Source: Myxococcota bacterium (GTDB lineage: Bacteria > Myxococcota_C > UBA6777). Taken from it: a stretch of 58,995 bases of DNA. Position numbers and translations under genes: made by a program. The first letter of the stretch is position 1. Every line of letters begins with the position of its first letter. The stretch spans positions 1-58,995 of the forward strand of contig JAKLKB010000025.1 in NCBI GenBank assembly GCA_023150835.1, written 5' to 3'. Positions 1-9,446 of this stretch are shown piece by piece. A model generated the notes under the pieces. It was given only the letters and a program-made list of their open reading frames with translations, ran no database searches and was not told the DNA's origin.

Positions 1-36
1 ACCCATCGAGTTTTCGTTGTTTTCTTCAACTGTCAT
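1..36 (-). CDS. Possible N-terminus of a leftward gene cut by the window edge
   Basis: Twelve codons open on the minus strand from an ATG at 36 down to the window edge (MTVEENNENSMG). A GAGGA-like ribosome binding site lies about a dozen bases upstream. A TTGACA hexamer lies at 71-66 on the same strand, but I see no good -10 after it. The fragment is too short for a family call and may be chance. Confidence 0.2.
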   Translation of the reverse strand, partial: MTVEENNENSMG

Positions 37-479
37 GTCGCGAGACGTTCCTCTGAGACCTCTCATGTCAAGGGCAAACAAGCCATGAAGCCCGATGATA
101 CCACGTTTTTAAAAAAAGACCTCAAAACACAACATGAGCCCCTCGTTATTTATGAGGTGATGTAAAAACCTTGTGTTGTGTGAGGTGTGCTTGCCAAGGG
201 GCGTGTGATTCGCGGGCGGTGTCGGGCATTCGTGGAGCGGCGGAGGGCGCGGATATTTCGGAAGGTCGGGGTGGAACGCGGGAAACGAAATCGAATGTGA
301 GGTTGCTTGGTTCGGTGGGTGGTTGGTTGCGAGGTGGTTTGGGCATGAGCGGTGGCTATCCTTTCGGTGAGAACGGGCGTTTGGACGGATCGCAACGTTT
401 GTATTGTGGTGCATGGTAGCGTTGTGGGGCGGCGAGGAAAAGGGGGCTGTTGTGTGGGTGGGAGGGAGAAGCGGCGGGA
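37..479. other. Region without a supported gene
   Basis: Short open frames exist on both strands (for example 109-414 minus and 171-419 plus). They are arginine- or proline-rich, mutually overlapping and lack ribosome binding sites or recognisable domains. I see no hairpin terminator, RNA gene or repeat copy here. It may be decayed DNA next to the nuclease/methyltransferase scar. Confidence 0.5.
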
Positions 480-1052
480 TCAGGCAGGATCTTTTTGTGC
501 GAGGCGTTCGACATCTGCGACGGAGAGACCGATCAGATCGGCGATGACTTGGACAGGCATCCCTCGTTCTAACAGACGGTGGATCATCTGCTTGTGGGCT
601 TCTTCGCGGCCTTCTTCACGGCCTTTTTGTATGCCTTTTTGCAAGCCTCGCTGTTCAAAAAACTCAACAAAGGGGTTGGGTTCAAGCATCGACATATGCA
701 CCTCCTCGAAAACGTTTTGCATCCCAAACATCCGCGCCAAAAAGAAGGCGGCGACCACCAAGAGATCTTGTTTGTGTTCTTTGGGGACGCTGCTTTCCAT
801 GATGGCATTGACCAACTCTTTGATAAAGGGGCGTTCCACTCCCTGCATCAAGGCAGCGAACGGCAACAAGTAGGGCGGAGCTTGTTTGATGAAGTCGTGG
901 GCTTTGTAGCCGCCGGGTAACCAGACTTCCTGCCAAGTGACGGAGGCGCGCTGCTTTCCGCGCACAACCATCGTTTCTTCGCGCTCACGTTGCCACGCCC
1001 CTGTCGGCCAGTAAGACGGGGCATGTTCACTGACGTACCAAACGAGGTGCAT
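480..1052 (-). pseudogene. C-terminal fragment of an Rpn/DUF4351-type PD-(D/E)XK nuclease (transposase-like)
   Basis: The in-frame stretch of about 190 codons has the C-terminal half typical of Rpn (recombination-promoting nuclease, YhgA-like) proteins. There is a helical region, a charged KGIQKGREEGREE stretch, then a small helix-turn-helix-like tail (MPVQVIADLIGLSVADVERL). The N-terminal PD-(D/E)XK nuclease core expected before this is missing. The sequence upstream of about 1053 instead reads as hsdM in another frame, so a deletion or rearrangement apparently joined two broken genes. The ATG at 1052 lies at the junction and is probably not a native start. Family assignment is from motif style only. 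The open frame extends back to 1151, but those codons belong to hsdM. Confidence 0.6.
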
Positions 1053-2314
1053 TGGTTTTTGGGGCCGTCTTTGATAAACCCGTTGCTTGCATCGATCAGA
1101 AAGATGCCTTGGCGGACAGAGGCTTCGGTCTTGTCGAGCAGGAGAATGCAAGCGGGGATACCTGTTCCATAAAAGAGGTTGGGGGGAAGGCCGATGATCG
1201 CTTGCAGATAACCATGTCGGATGAGTGATTTACGGATCTCAGCTTCGGCGTTCCCACGAAACAAAACGCCATGAGGCAGGATGCACGCGCCTTTTCCGTT
1301 TTGTTTGAGAGAGCGCAAGATGTGCAAGAGATAAGCATAATCGCCCTGTTTTTCGGGCGGAACGAGCTTCTGCTCCTTGTTGGGATCGTTCGTTTGTTGT
1401 TCGTCCCACAGGAGATCCATGTGAAAACGTTCGAATGGGTCTGCTTTGGGGGTGAGGCCCGTGCTCCAACGTTTGTCCGAGAAGGGCGGATTGGCGACCA
1501 CATAATCGAAGGTCTTGAGGACGTTGTTGTATCTCGGATCTTTGTGGGGCGGAACTCTGGGGATCGTGAACTGAGGATTGGCAAGGGTGTTGCCTTGTTT
1601 GATGGTGGCGGTGGGGTTGTTGTGGAGGATCATGTTCATGTGTGCGAGGGTTGCGGTGCTAACGTCTTTTTCCTGCCCGTACAGAGTGACGTCTGTTCCG
1701 GCTTCATCGGCGACTTTCAAGAGCAGGGAACCCGATCCACAAGTGGGATCGTAAACGCTGGTTGCGGCGCTGGTTTTGGCCTCTCGGATACCGAGTATTT
1801 GTGCGATCAAGCGGCTAACCTCGGCGGGTGTGTAAAACTGGCCCTTGCTTTTGCCGCTTTCTGTGGCGAAGTGGCGCATCAGGTATTCGTAGGCATCGCC
1901 GAGCAGATCGTCATCGCTTGCGCGATTTTTGGAGAAGTCGAGTTCTTTGTCTTCAAAGATGGCGATCAAGTTCGTGAGGCGATCCACCATCTCTTTGCCC
2001 GTTCCGAGTTTGTGGTCGTCGTTGAAGTCGGGCATCCCTGCAAGATTGTTTGCTTTTGCGAGAGGTTCGATCACTTTTTTGTTGATCTGGTCGCCGATAT
2101 CCTTTGTTCCCTTGAGTTTTACCATGTCTTGAAAAGACGCGCCTGTCGGGATCGTGACAGGAGCGTAGGGGTCGTCTGCGTGCTTGTCGCTGACGTATTT
2201 GATGAAGAGTAGGGTGAGGATATAGTCTTTGTACTGAGAAGCGTCCATGCCGCCGCGTAGCTCGTCACAAGAGCGCCAAAGAGAAGAGTAGAGTGCGGAC
2301 TTTTTGATGGCCAT
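1053..2314 (-). pseudogene. hsdM: Truncated type I restriction-modification DNA adenine methyltransferase HsdM
   Basis: N6-adenine methyltransferase subunit of a type I restriction-modification system. Start ATG at 2314 has a GGAGGA ribosome binding site at 2325-2330. An N-terminal helical HsdM domain (SLWRSCDELRGGMDASQY) is followed by the SAM-binding region (YDPTCGSGSLLLK) and the catalytic NPPF motif (VVANPPFSD). Homology runs smoothly to FLIDASNGFIKDGPKNQ near 1053. There the family would continue with an REQDIHKIVD-like segment and a further domain, but the frame turns into out-of-frame nuclease sequence; the open frame simply runs on to 848. No hsdS or hsdR lies in the window, so restriction is unlikely from this locus. 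The catalytic motif is intact, yet loss of the C-terminal part makes activity doubtful. Confidence 0.85.
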
Positions 2315-2413
2315 CGGTTGAGTTTCCTCCGAGTGTAGGGTTGAACGGGGGAACTCTGATAGCACAGTCTTGCTGGGGAAACCAGAAGGGGTGGTGCGTG
2401 GGATCTTGACTTT

Positions 2414-2484
2414 TTTGGGGGTTATGGAGGGCTTCGTCGAGCGGTCGTTTGGGGGTTATGGAGGGCTTTTCGTTGAGCGGTCGT
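2414..2484. repeat. Two-copy direct repeat
   Basis: Two near-identical copies of about 35 bp, each reading TTTGGGGGTTATGGAGGGCT and ending in GAGCGGTCGT, lie in tandem just upstream of hsdM. They differ by small indels. Function unknown; probably local duplication. Confidence 0.7.
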
Positions 2485-2500
2485 GTTGTTTTCCAAAAAG

Positions 2501-2623
2501 CCGTGTTCGCGGCACTTCACGCGGTGTGTTGGTGGGTTTGAAAAACGTCCGATCACTCCGCCAACACGGGGGTCAAGGGGCGAGAGTCCCTTGCGGGGCG
2601 TGGGGTGGAACCCCACAAAACAC
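2501..2623 (+). repeat. Dispersed structured repeat R1, copy 1
   Basis: Begins CCGTGTTCGC and ends with ACCCCACAAAACACG. It contains the shared core GGTTTGAAAAACGTC and two predicted stem-loops: AAGGGGCGAGAGTCCCTT at 2575-2592 and GTGGGGTGGAACCCCAC at 2600-2616. Other copies are at 9286, 15775 and, reversed, 34923 and 15171. Confidence 0.8.
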
Positions 2624-2713
2624 GAATGGCTGTGTGATTCTCAACGGGAAGTGAGAGGGTGTCTAGAGCAGCGATCTCTGAACGCGATATCTCCGCGTCA
2701 TGTATGATCGCAT

Positions 2714-2776
2714 GATGTAGGGGCGGTTCGCGAACCGCCCGATGGTTGGGCAGCCACAGGGGGCTGCCCCTACATA
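2714..2776. repeat. REP-like long hairpin
   Basis: ATGTAGGGGC at the left pairs with GCCCCTACAT at the right. Inside are a second palindrome (GGCGGTTCGCGAACCGCC) and GGGCAGCCACAGGGGGCTGCCC. The GTAGGGGCAGCC core is the same as in the R2 elements, and the sequence just after it (GGCGCACACAA, GGATATCGT) resembles the R2 right end. Confidence 0.6.
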
Positions 2777-3052
2777 TCGGCGCACACAACGGGCGGATAT
2801 CGTCTGGGAGGGGGGCTAGAAAAAGGTTTATTCTGGAGAGTCGCGATTGATCTGGGTATCGCTTAATGGGGCGAGGTACCAAACCCCGCCTCCTTAGCGC
2901 GGCTCTATGGACCCCGTATAAATGGGGCGATCAGCGTTTTTCAAAGCCAACAGCTCTATCGCTTGAACACTTGCGAACACGGCTTTTTTGTCTACGGATC
3001 GCTCCCGTATGTGTACGCTTCCAACAGATATCGCTGCTTTAGACACCCTCTG

Positions 3053-3167
3053 ATACGAAATCCGCAGGGCGCGTGATCCTAAAAGCGTAGGGGCAGCAAG
3101 GCGTGTCTGCCCAAGAATAGGGCGTTTACGTACGACCCTTCGTATACACATCACTCGGATCTCGTAT
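3053..3167. mobile_element. R2 MITE-like element, copy A
   Basis: 115 bp bounded by ATACGAAATCCG at the left and CGGATCTCGTAT at the right (imperfect terminal inverted repeats). Internal GTAGGGGCAG and CTGCCC form a small hairpin. It has no coding capacity. Copy B follows after a single base. Confidence 0.65.
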
Positions 3168-3168
3168 A

Positions 3169-3282
3169 ATACGAGATCCGCCCAGAGTGTGATCGCAAAA
3201 CGTAGGGGCAGCCCCCTGTGGCTGCCCAAGAATCGGGCGTCTACGCACTATCGTACGATCACAGATCACTCGGATATCGTAT
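3169..3282. mobile_element. R2 MITE-like element, copy B, abutting the A2M stop codon
   Basis: 114 bp bounded by ATACGAGATCCG and CGGATATCGTAT, with the internal palindrome GGGGCAGCCCCCTGTGGCTG. On the minus strand the A2M gene ends in TAA at 3284-3282, overlapping the final base of the element. The reading frame therefore terminates exactly at the element boundary. Confidence 0.65.
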
Positions 3283-6200
3283 TATTTGGAGGGAGGGGAG
3301 ATGAGGAGGGTGTATCCGGGGCTACGACCGAAGAAAGCGGGTTGGTACATGAGCTCAGCGCGGGCGGGCGGGTAAGTAAAGGTGCCTTGGGTGGTGGCAC
3401 GAGCGCGGAAGTAGAGGGTATGATCGCCGCTGGGCAGTACCTCGAAGAAGAAACGGACGCGGTCATCGAGGTATTCGGTGTGCGTGGGTTTGATCGAGTT
3501 TTCTTCGGTGCTGGCGGCGTCTTTGCCGGAGGTTTGGAGGTTGGGGTTCATGACTTCGAGTCCGGCAGCGAGGGGGACTTCGATGGCGACGTGGTAGAGC
3601 CTGCGATCGGTGAGGACACGAACTTGCTCTTGAAGGATGCTGCCAAAGGGGACGGTTTTACGGGCGGAGGGGAGGATCTCGTAGGTGCGTTCATCTTCGC
3701 CCTCGGCGAAGACTTGGGTTTGGCGTTGTACGGTGAGGCCGCGATTGAGGGCGGGGAGTTGGGCTCCTTGGGTTTGGGGGATGTAAGAGATACGAGCACG
3801 AACCCAAACAGGCTTGGCAAGGGCGGTTTGGCTTTGGAGGCGGAAGAGAGGGAGGGCGTCGGTGGCCGTTTGAATGGAGGCGATATCTTTGCCTTGCCCG
3901 AAGGTGGCAGAGTTTGTCCAATTGGCGGCCAAGAGGGAAGGCGTGGATTGGAGGACGACTTGTTGTGAGGGCTGGGGTCGGTTTTGGAGGTAAGCACGCA
4001 AAGCGAGGATGGCGCGGGCATTTTCTTGAGTGCTACCCCAAGACATATTGCCTGTGCCGTCATCACGCCAGCCATAACCGAGGCGTTGAGCGACCCGCTG
4101 ATCGAGGAGGGCGTCTTTGAGGGCGTCAAGGCGGGGATCTTTGGCGTTTGCGGAGGAGAGGGCTTCGAGAAGCCCCGAGAGAGTACGGGTTTGGCTGGAG
4201 AGGTAGTAGTCGTACCAGGTTTTGCGGAAGAAGTAGATGCCCCAAAGAGCGTATTGTTGTTGGCTGTTTTGGCGGAGATCCATGCGCGCCCAGAGTTCGT
4301 TGCTGAGCTCGGTGATGCGGCTGCTGTGTCGGGTGCGGTCAAGGGTCATCGCCAAGAGGACGCGGGTGCGTGCGAACAAGTCGATGTCGACGTTGTTTCG
4401 GCTTTCGTGGAGGCGTCGCAGGTATTCGGGTTCGTGGTGTCCAGCGAGAGCGAGGGAGTAAAGGAGTTCGCTGCGGGATTCGTGTTGATAGGCGGCATCG
4501 CGCCAAGCATAATCGGAGCGAAGGGCGCGGCGAAGGGCTGCGATGGGCTTGTCGATCAATTCGTTGGGGACGCTGATTCCGGCGCGTCGGGATTCGATCA
4601 GGAAGGGCAGGATATAAGCGGTCAGGGAGACGTTTCCGTTGGAACCCGGCCAATAGCCGAACAAGCCGTCTTCTCTGAGGACGCTAGACAGATGGCGGAT
4701 GGTGGAACGCACGGCGGCTTGGGTGCGTTGTGAGTTGGTGTGGGCGAGCGCAAACTGGCGCATGGTTTGTTCGAGCAGAACGAGCGGATAAGCGCGAGAG
4801 ACGCGCTGTTCGGTGCATCCGTAGGGGAATTCGAGAAGGCTGTCGAGAGCAGCGATCGTGCGAACAAGTTCGCTGCGTGTCGCGGCAAGGATCTCGATCT
4901 TTCCGCTGCCTTGGCGGATGGCTTCGGGCCATTGTTGGAGCAGGGCAAAGGGCGTATCGAGTGACGAGATCATCTGTTCACGAACGACAAAGACGCGGCG
5001 TGTATCGGGCTGTACGGGGACAGGGAAAGAGAAAGCGTCTTGTTCTTTGTCTTTGTGGCGTTTGACGCGGAGTTGGACCGTCACTTGTTTTTGGAAGCGG
5101 GTGGGGGTGGCCATCTCAAAGAAGACAGGGACGGCTTTTTGTTTGTCGAGTGCAAAGGGACGTTTGCGTGCGCCGACGATATCGAGTCCTCGTGTGGTGA
5201 GGGTGGCGGTGGCGGGGCCGCCGTCGCCTTCGGATACACGGGCGATACCACCCGAGACAAAGCGGTCCCCGGGGCGAACGAAGCGGGGGAGGGTGCGCTG
5301 CACCATGACGGGGAGGTTCACGAGCAAGTTGCGATAAGTGAAGCCGAATCGCTGGTCTCCGCTTGAAGCGACAGCGCGGACGACAAAGGTGGTGAGATCA
5401 TCGGGGAGTTTGAAGCGGACTTTGACGCGACCCGAAGGACCGACCTGAAGGGCGGGATTGTAATAGGCGACGCTTTTGAAGTTGCGTCGGATGTTCATGC
5501 CTTCTCCGCCTTGGAGACCTTCTTGATCGCCCCCGGGGGAGTCAGGGCGGCGTGCGATGCGTCCGATCACAAGGTTGCGTGTATCGCGCAGGCGGATACG
5601 CGAGCGGCGTTTGGAGACAAAAGCGTCGATGGGATCGAGCTTACCTTCGCGTCCGAGGGACAACACAGCGCGATCGACGGCCCAGAGGGTGACTTCGCCA
5701 GAGAGGAGATCTTTGTTGGGGGAGCGCAGGGCGACTTCGACTTCGATCTCTTGGCCGGGGCGAGCGCGTTCGGGCATTTTGAGGGCGACCATCACAAGGT
5801 TTTCGCGTGGGCTGACAGGGATCTGGATGCTAGAGGCGACGCTGCGGGGTCTTCCGGGATCGATGCCACGGCTTTTGGGGTTGGCGACGCGGCCACGCAT
5901 CAACAGCACATGGACGGGGAGGTTGGGGGCGAAGCGTTTGTGGATCGGGATCTCGATCATGCCCTGTCCAGCGCGGATATCGAGCCATTGGTAGCGGGTT
6001 TTTGCGGGGTCTTCGATGATCACCATCGCACGGGCGGTTTGGAAGGGGCTGCGCACAAGGATGCGGGCTTTTCCTCCGACGTAGTAAAGTTTTTCATCGA
6101 GGGTGAGTTGAAAGACCGAAGCTTCGGGGCGTTCCCACGCGACGCTTTGTTTTCCGCGAACATAGAGATCGACGGAGACGCTTTGGAGGCGGCCCATCTT

Positions 6201-9182
6201 GTCGCGTGCCTTGACGCGGAAGATGTAGACGCCGCTGCGTTGGGTTTGAAGAGGGCAGAGGACAGGTTGTTCGGCGGTGTTGACTTTGCAGGTGGCGACG
6301 ACTTTGTCGACGATATCGGTGCGGTATTTGACGCCGCCTTGGACGAAGTCGGTTTCGACGAGCTGGGAGTGCCATTCGCGGCGCAGGAGTTCGACTTCGA
6401 GGGGGACGTTTTGGATCAGTTTTCCGTGTATACCGACGGCGATGATCTCGGCTTGAAGGGGGCCGGGGGTCAGGTGGAAGCGGTTATCGAGCTTGACGCC
6501 GACGCTAAAAGGAGGAAGGACGCGGACGCTTTGGGTGTTGGTGATCTGCCGTCCATCGGTGCCTGTGACGGTGGCTTCGATATCAAAGCGGCGTGGGCGA
6601 AGTTCGAGGCTGCGGGTGGGATCGAGTTCGAGTTCTGCGATGCCGCGTGCGTTGAGTTTGTCGGTGCGGGTGATCACGGTGCGGCTGGTTTCTTGTTGGT
6701 CGTGACCAAAGCGGAAGTTAGAAGAGAAAAAGAAACCTTCGCGTCCTTGGGGGGTGTAGGAGATATCGTGTTCGACGACGTTCCATTTGACGGGTTGTTC
6801 GACGACCATCCCACCGGCATAATAACGCGCCATCGCCGAGACTTTGAATTTTTCATCGGCGGGGACTCTATCAGGAGCGATGACTTTGACCTCGAATTGG
6901 GGGATGCGGTACTCTTCGAGGCGGAAGCTGCGGCTTGCGAGGCTGCGTTCTTGGTTGTTGACGATCTCAAAGAGTGTCGCGGTGTAAGAGCCGACGGCGG
7001 GGTTTTCGTCGTGGAACTTGAGATAAAAGCTGCTGTGCTTGGTGAGGGTGATGTTGTAATCCCAGCGGCGCTCTTTGGGGCCGAAGATGCGGAGTTTGAG
7101 AGAGGCCTTGTGTGGATCGGCTTTTCGCAGTCGTCCGTTTTGAAGGGCGCGGACGATGCCTTTGAGGTGGACGGGTTCGGAGGGGCGGTAGACAGGGCGT
7201 TCGGTAAAGAGATGGGCGCGATAGAGTTCGGGTGCAGGCTGGGATTGTTTTTCATTGAGCCACCAAAGCCAACGGCGGGACGAAGGGTACCAGTGGTTGG
7301 ATACGAAGACGGGCGGCGGGCTGTGGGGATCGAGCAAAAGTTCGTCGTTGTGGAAACGCACGCGGATGCGATGAGGAGAGCCTTCGAGTCCGCCTTTTTT
7401 CATGGAGAAATAGACGAGGCCTTGGGCGTTTGTGCGACCTGTCCACAAGGAGCTCCATGCACCTTCGGCGTTTTTTTGATCGCTGCCTTCGAGGTGGACT
7501 TCGGCCCCTGCGAGGGGAGCGGCGGTTTTGAGAGAGGTGACGGAAAAGACGACTTGTTGGCCTTCTTCGACGGCGGTCAGAGAGAGGTCTGTCACTTGGA
7601 CAGCCACATAGCTGCGTTGTTTGGAGCCATCGAGGGTGCGAAGGCCGACAAGGAAGTGATTGGAAAGATGCGGATCGGTCTTGCCGTGTTGGAGTGAGGG
7701 AAGAGAAGGCGCGAAGTAGGCGGAGAGATCGAGACCAAAGTGATGGCCTTCGCCTTCGGGATCAGCGAGCAGAGGGACGATCTGAGAAAAGCGGGGGGTG
7801 CCAAGCCGTCGGATGTAGGCTTGGAGGCGTTCGGCCATCTGCTCGCGTGCGAAGTCTGCGGCAGGTTGGGGGCCTTCACCCGCAGGGGTGGGTTTTTGAT
7901 CTTCGTCCAGCAGCAGAGCGCCTTGGGGGAAGGGCCAAAAGCGGCGATCGCCCGCAGGGATCGGATAGATGCGCATATCGACGCGAGGGATGTTGCGGCT
8001 GTGGAGAGGCATCATCTGAGGCCCAAAGCGTTCGAGAAGCCCTTGTCCGCGTTCCCATCGGAGGAAAGGAGCTTTTTTACCAAAGAAGAAGTAGACGTGT
8101 TGTTGGCCTTTGTGTTGGAGAGGCTGTCCAGCGTCGTCTTGGAGAGGGAGTCCTTGGGCAGCGAGTGTGATCTGGTAGAGGGTGCTGCGGCTGTACTGGC
8201 CTTTGAGGACAAGGCGGTTGCCTTCGACGACAGGGTCGATGTTGGGGACGGTGGGGCTGAGGCGAACCATACGGCGCAAGAGTCCGGGGTTATTTTCGCC
8301 GAGGTTGCGAGAAAAGACCAAGGTGGGGTAGCTTGCGCCGCCTCCGCAATCAAGGGCGTTTTCTTGCGGGTAGCTTGCGCGTCCCCATGCGATGTCGACG
8401 TGGTGTTTGTCGCAGAGGAGTTTTTGGAGGAAGAAAGGAGAGCGGGTGCGGAAAGATCCGCTCCAGACGGGGATTGGTGTGTCGTTTTTGGCGGAGGATA
8501 GGGCAAGTTGGAGGGCGACGGTGATCTTGGTGGATTTGGGCAGAGGTTTGTTGAGCAAGATCCAGTAGCCCCATTGGCCTTTGTCGCTGGGGGCTTCTTT
8601 GAGTTGGAATTGGTTGGTGGGGAGTACGCGCTCTTGGCCGGAACCATCGACCCCGGGGAGGGGAGAGAGGCTGATCTGGAGGGATTCTTGGAGGGCGCGC
8701 AGGGGGAGCTTTTGATCGAAGGAAAGATAGAGGCGTTGAATGGTGCCGATCTCGGTGCTGCCATCGGCGGGGATGATCTGGTTGGGTTGCGGAAGCAAGG
8801 TGCGCAAATAGACGCTACCGCTGGTTTGATGGCGTTTTCCGTCGTGTGCTGTGATCTTCGTGACGACGGAAACATAGACACGGCTGAGAGGTTGCCATGC
8901 TTCGACGGGTCGAAAGACAAGGGTGCGTGCGTCGTGCCAACGGTAAACGCCCGGATAAGGGGGGATAATCTGCAAGAAGCGCTCACCTTGCGTTTCGGAG
9001 CCACCATCGTTGGGGCCGATATCGTGGGAAAAGATCACGGAGATCGGATCGAAGGCGCGGAGGTACTGGGTGGGAAGAAGCGTTGCTTTTGTTTCGGCGT
9101 GGGCGGAGATCGACGCACCAAACCATGCTGCGGTCATCCCAAGCAGCATTAGCCAGCGTCGCAGAGATCGTAGACTTTGCAT
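3282..9182 (-). CDS. Alpha-2-macroglobulin family protein with thioester (bacterial A2M, YfhM-like)
   Basis: Exported protease-trapping protein of about 1966 residues, the size usual for large bacterial A2Ms. The ATG at 9182 is preceded by AAAGGA and opens a Sec signal peptide ending SISAHA, without a lipobox Cys, so it is probably periplasmic or secreted and not lipid-anchored. The MG2 signature is visible (FTERPVYRPSEPVHLKG). The A2M domain follows (SGRVKVRFKLPDDLTTFVVR). The thioester motif YGCTEQ places Cys near residue 1456, followed by the helical thioester domain and a C-terminal receptor-like region. Known family role: cleavage of a bait region by an attacking protease exposes the Cys-Gln thioester, which traps the protease covalently. 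No pbpC neighbour, unlike the enterobacterial locus. The stop codon lies at the edge of an R2 element. Earlier in-frame starts (9305, 9221) would spoil the signal peptide. Confidence 0.92.
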   Translation of the reverse strand: MQSLRSLRRWLMLLGMTAAWFGASISAHAETKATLLPTQYLRAFDPISVIFSHDIGPNDGGSETQGERFLQIIPPYPGVYRWHDARTLVFRPVEAWQPLSRVYVSVVTKITAHDGKRHQTSGSVYLRTLLPQPNQIIPADGSTEIGTIQRLYLSFDQKLPLRALQESLQISLSPLPGVDGSGQERVLPTNQFQLKEAPSDKGQWGYWILLNKPLPKSTKITVALQLALSSAKNDTPIPVWSGSFRTRSPFFLQKLLCDKHHVDIAWGRASYPQENALDCGGGASYPTLVFSRNLGENNPGLLRRMVRLSPTVPNIDPVVEGNRLVLKGQYSRSTLYQITLAAQGLPLQDDAGQPLQHKGQQHVYFFFGKKAPFLRWERGQGLLERFGPQMMPLHSRNIPRVDMRIYPIPAGDRRFWPFPQGALLLDEDQKPTPAGEGPQPAADFAREQMAERLQAYIRRLGTPRFSQIVPLLADPEGEGHHFGLDLSAYFAPSLPSLQHGKTDPHLSNHFLVGLRTLDGSKQRSYVAVQVTDLSLTAVEEGQQVVFSVTSLKTAAPLAGAEVHLEGSDQKNAEGAWSSLWTGRTNAQGLVYFSMKKGGLEGSPHRIRVRFHNDELLLDPHSPPPVFVSNHWYPSSRRWLWWLNEKQSQPAPELYRAHLFTERPVYRPSEPVHLKGIVRALQNGRLRKADPHKASLKLRIFGPKERRWDYNITLTKHSSFYLKFHDENPAVGSYTATLFEIVNNQERSLASRSFRLEEYRIPQFEVKVIAPDRVPADEKFKVSAMARYYAGGMVVEQPVKWNVVEHDISYTPQGREGFFFSSNFRFGHDQQETSRTVITRTDKLNARGIAELELDPTRSLELRPRRFDIEATVTGTDGRQITNTQSVRVLPPFSVGVKLDNRFHLTPGPLQAEIIAVGIHGKLIQNVPLEVELLRREWHSQLVETDFVQGGVKYRTDIVDKVVATCKVNTAEQPVLCPLQTQRSGVYIFRVKARDKMGRLQSVSVDLYVRGKQSVAWERPEASVFQLTLDEKLYYVGGKARILVRSPFQTARAMVIIEDPAKTRYQWLDIRAGQGMIEIPIHKRFAPNLPVHVLLMRGRVANPKSRGIDPGRPRSVASSIQIPVSPRENLVMVALKMPERARPGQEIEVEVALRSPNKDLLSGEVTLWAVDRAVLSLGREGKLDPIDAFVSKRRSRIRLRDTRNLVIGRIARRPDSPGGDQEGLQGGEGMNIRRNFKSVAYYNPALQVGPSGRVKVRFKLPDDLTTFVVRAVASSGDQRFGFTYRNLLVNLPVMVQRTLPRFVRPGDRFVSGGIARVSEGDGGPATATLTTRGLDIVGARKRPFALDKQKAVPVFFEMATPTRFQKQVTVQLRVKRHKDKEQDAFSFPVPVQPDTRRVFVVREQMISSLDTPFALLQQWPEAIRQGSGKIEILAATRSELVRTIAALDSLLEFPYGCTEQRVSRAYPLVLLEQTMRQFALAHTNSQRTQAAVRSTIRHLSSVLREDGLFGYWPGSNGNVSLTAYILPFLIESRRAGISVPNELIDKPIAALRRALRSDYAWRDAAYQHESRSELLYSLALAGHHEPEYLRRLHESRNNVDIDLFARTRVLLAMTLDRTRHSSRITELSNELWARMDLRQNSQQQYALWGIYFFRKTWYDYYLSSQTRTLSGLLEALSSANAKDPRLDALKDALLDQRVAQRLGYGWRDDGTGNMSWGSTQENARAILALRAYLQNRPQPSQQVVLQSTPSLLAANWTNSATFGQGKDIASIQTATDALPLFRLQSQTALAKPVWVRARISYIPQTQGAQLPALNRGLTVQRQTQVFAEGEDERTYEILPSARKTVPFGSILQEQVRVLTDRRLYHVAIEVPLAAGLEVMNPNLQTSGKDAASTEENSIKPTHTEYLDDRVRFFFEVLPSGDHTLYFRARATTQGTFTYPPARAELMYQPAFFGRSPGYTLLISPPSK

Positions 9183-9285
9183 GCTGTTGTCCTTTGGCGT
9201 GAGGGTTAAAGAAACAGGCATCTGTCGGGTTGTGTGTTGATGAAACCATCGGTCGAACCGCGTGTTTGGATAGGTTGAGAAATCC

Positions 9286-9410
9286 CCGTGTTCGGGGAGG
9301 TTCAAGCGGTGTAGGCGTTGGTTTGAAAAACGTCTGTTTGTTCCGCCGACACGGGGTCAAGGGAGCAAAGCTCCCTTGTGGGGTGTGGGGTGACACCCCA
9401 CAAAAACACG
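9286..9410 (+). repeat. Dispersed structured repeat R1, copy 2
   Basis: Lies between the A2M gene and its upstream neighbour. It contains GGTTTGAAAAACGTC, the perfect hairpin AAGGGAGCAAAGCTCCCTT at 9359-9377, and GTGGGGTGACACCCCAC. Compared with copies 1, 3 and 4, both arms of the first stem are changed while pairing is kept. Confidence 0.8.
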
Positions 9411-9446
9411 CATCGAAAACATATCCACCGCGCAAATCCCGATGGT

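Larger units (their letters stand above)
2315..3281. other. Intergenic repeat cluster
   Basis: Nearly 1 kb between hsdM and the A2M stop codon has no credible gene. It holds a two-copy direct repeat (2414-2484), an R1 structured repeat (2501-2623), a hairpin of REP type (2714-2776), a 28-bp imperfect inverted repeat (about 2651-2678 against 3025-3052), and two R2 elements head to tail (3053-3282). Confidence 0.7.

Noticed and set aside
848-1052. C-terminal 67 residues of the hsdM open frame as real protein
   Set aside because: This stretch is the Rpn-type fragment read out of frame; homology to HsdM stops at the junction.
2714-2776. Rho-independent terminator
   Set aside because: The hairpin is long, nested and lacks a T-tract; its core is shared with R2 elements, so a repeat is the better call.
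5511-7697. 728-codon plus-strand open frame
   Set aside because: Antisense shadow of the A2M gene. Composition is Asp/Gly/Phe-rich with no domain, and codon periodicity follows the minus strand.
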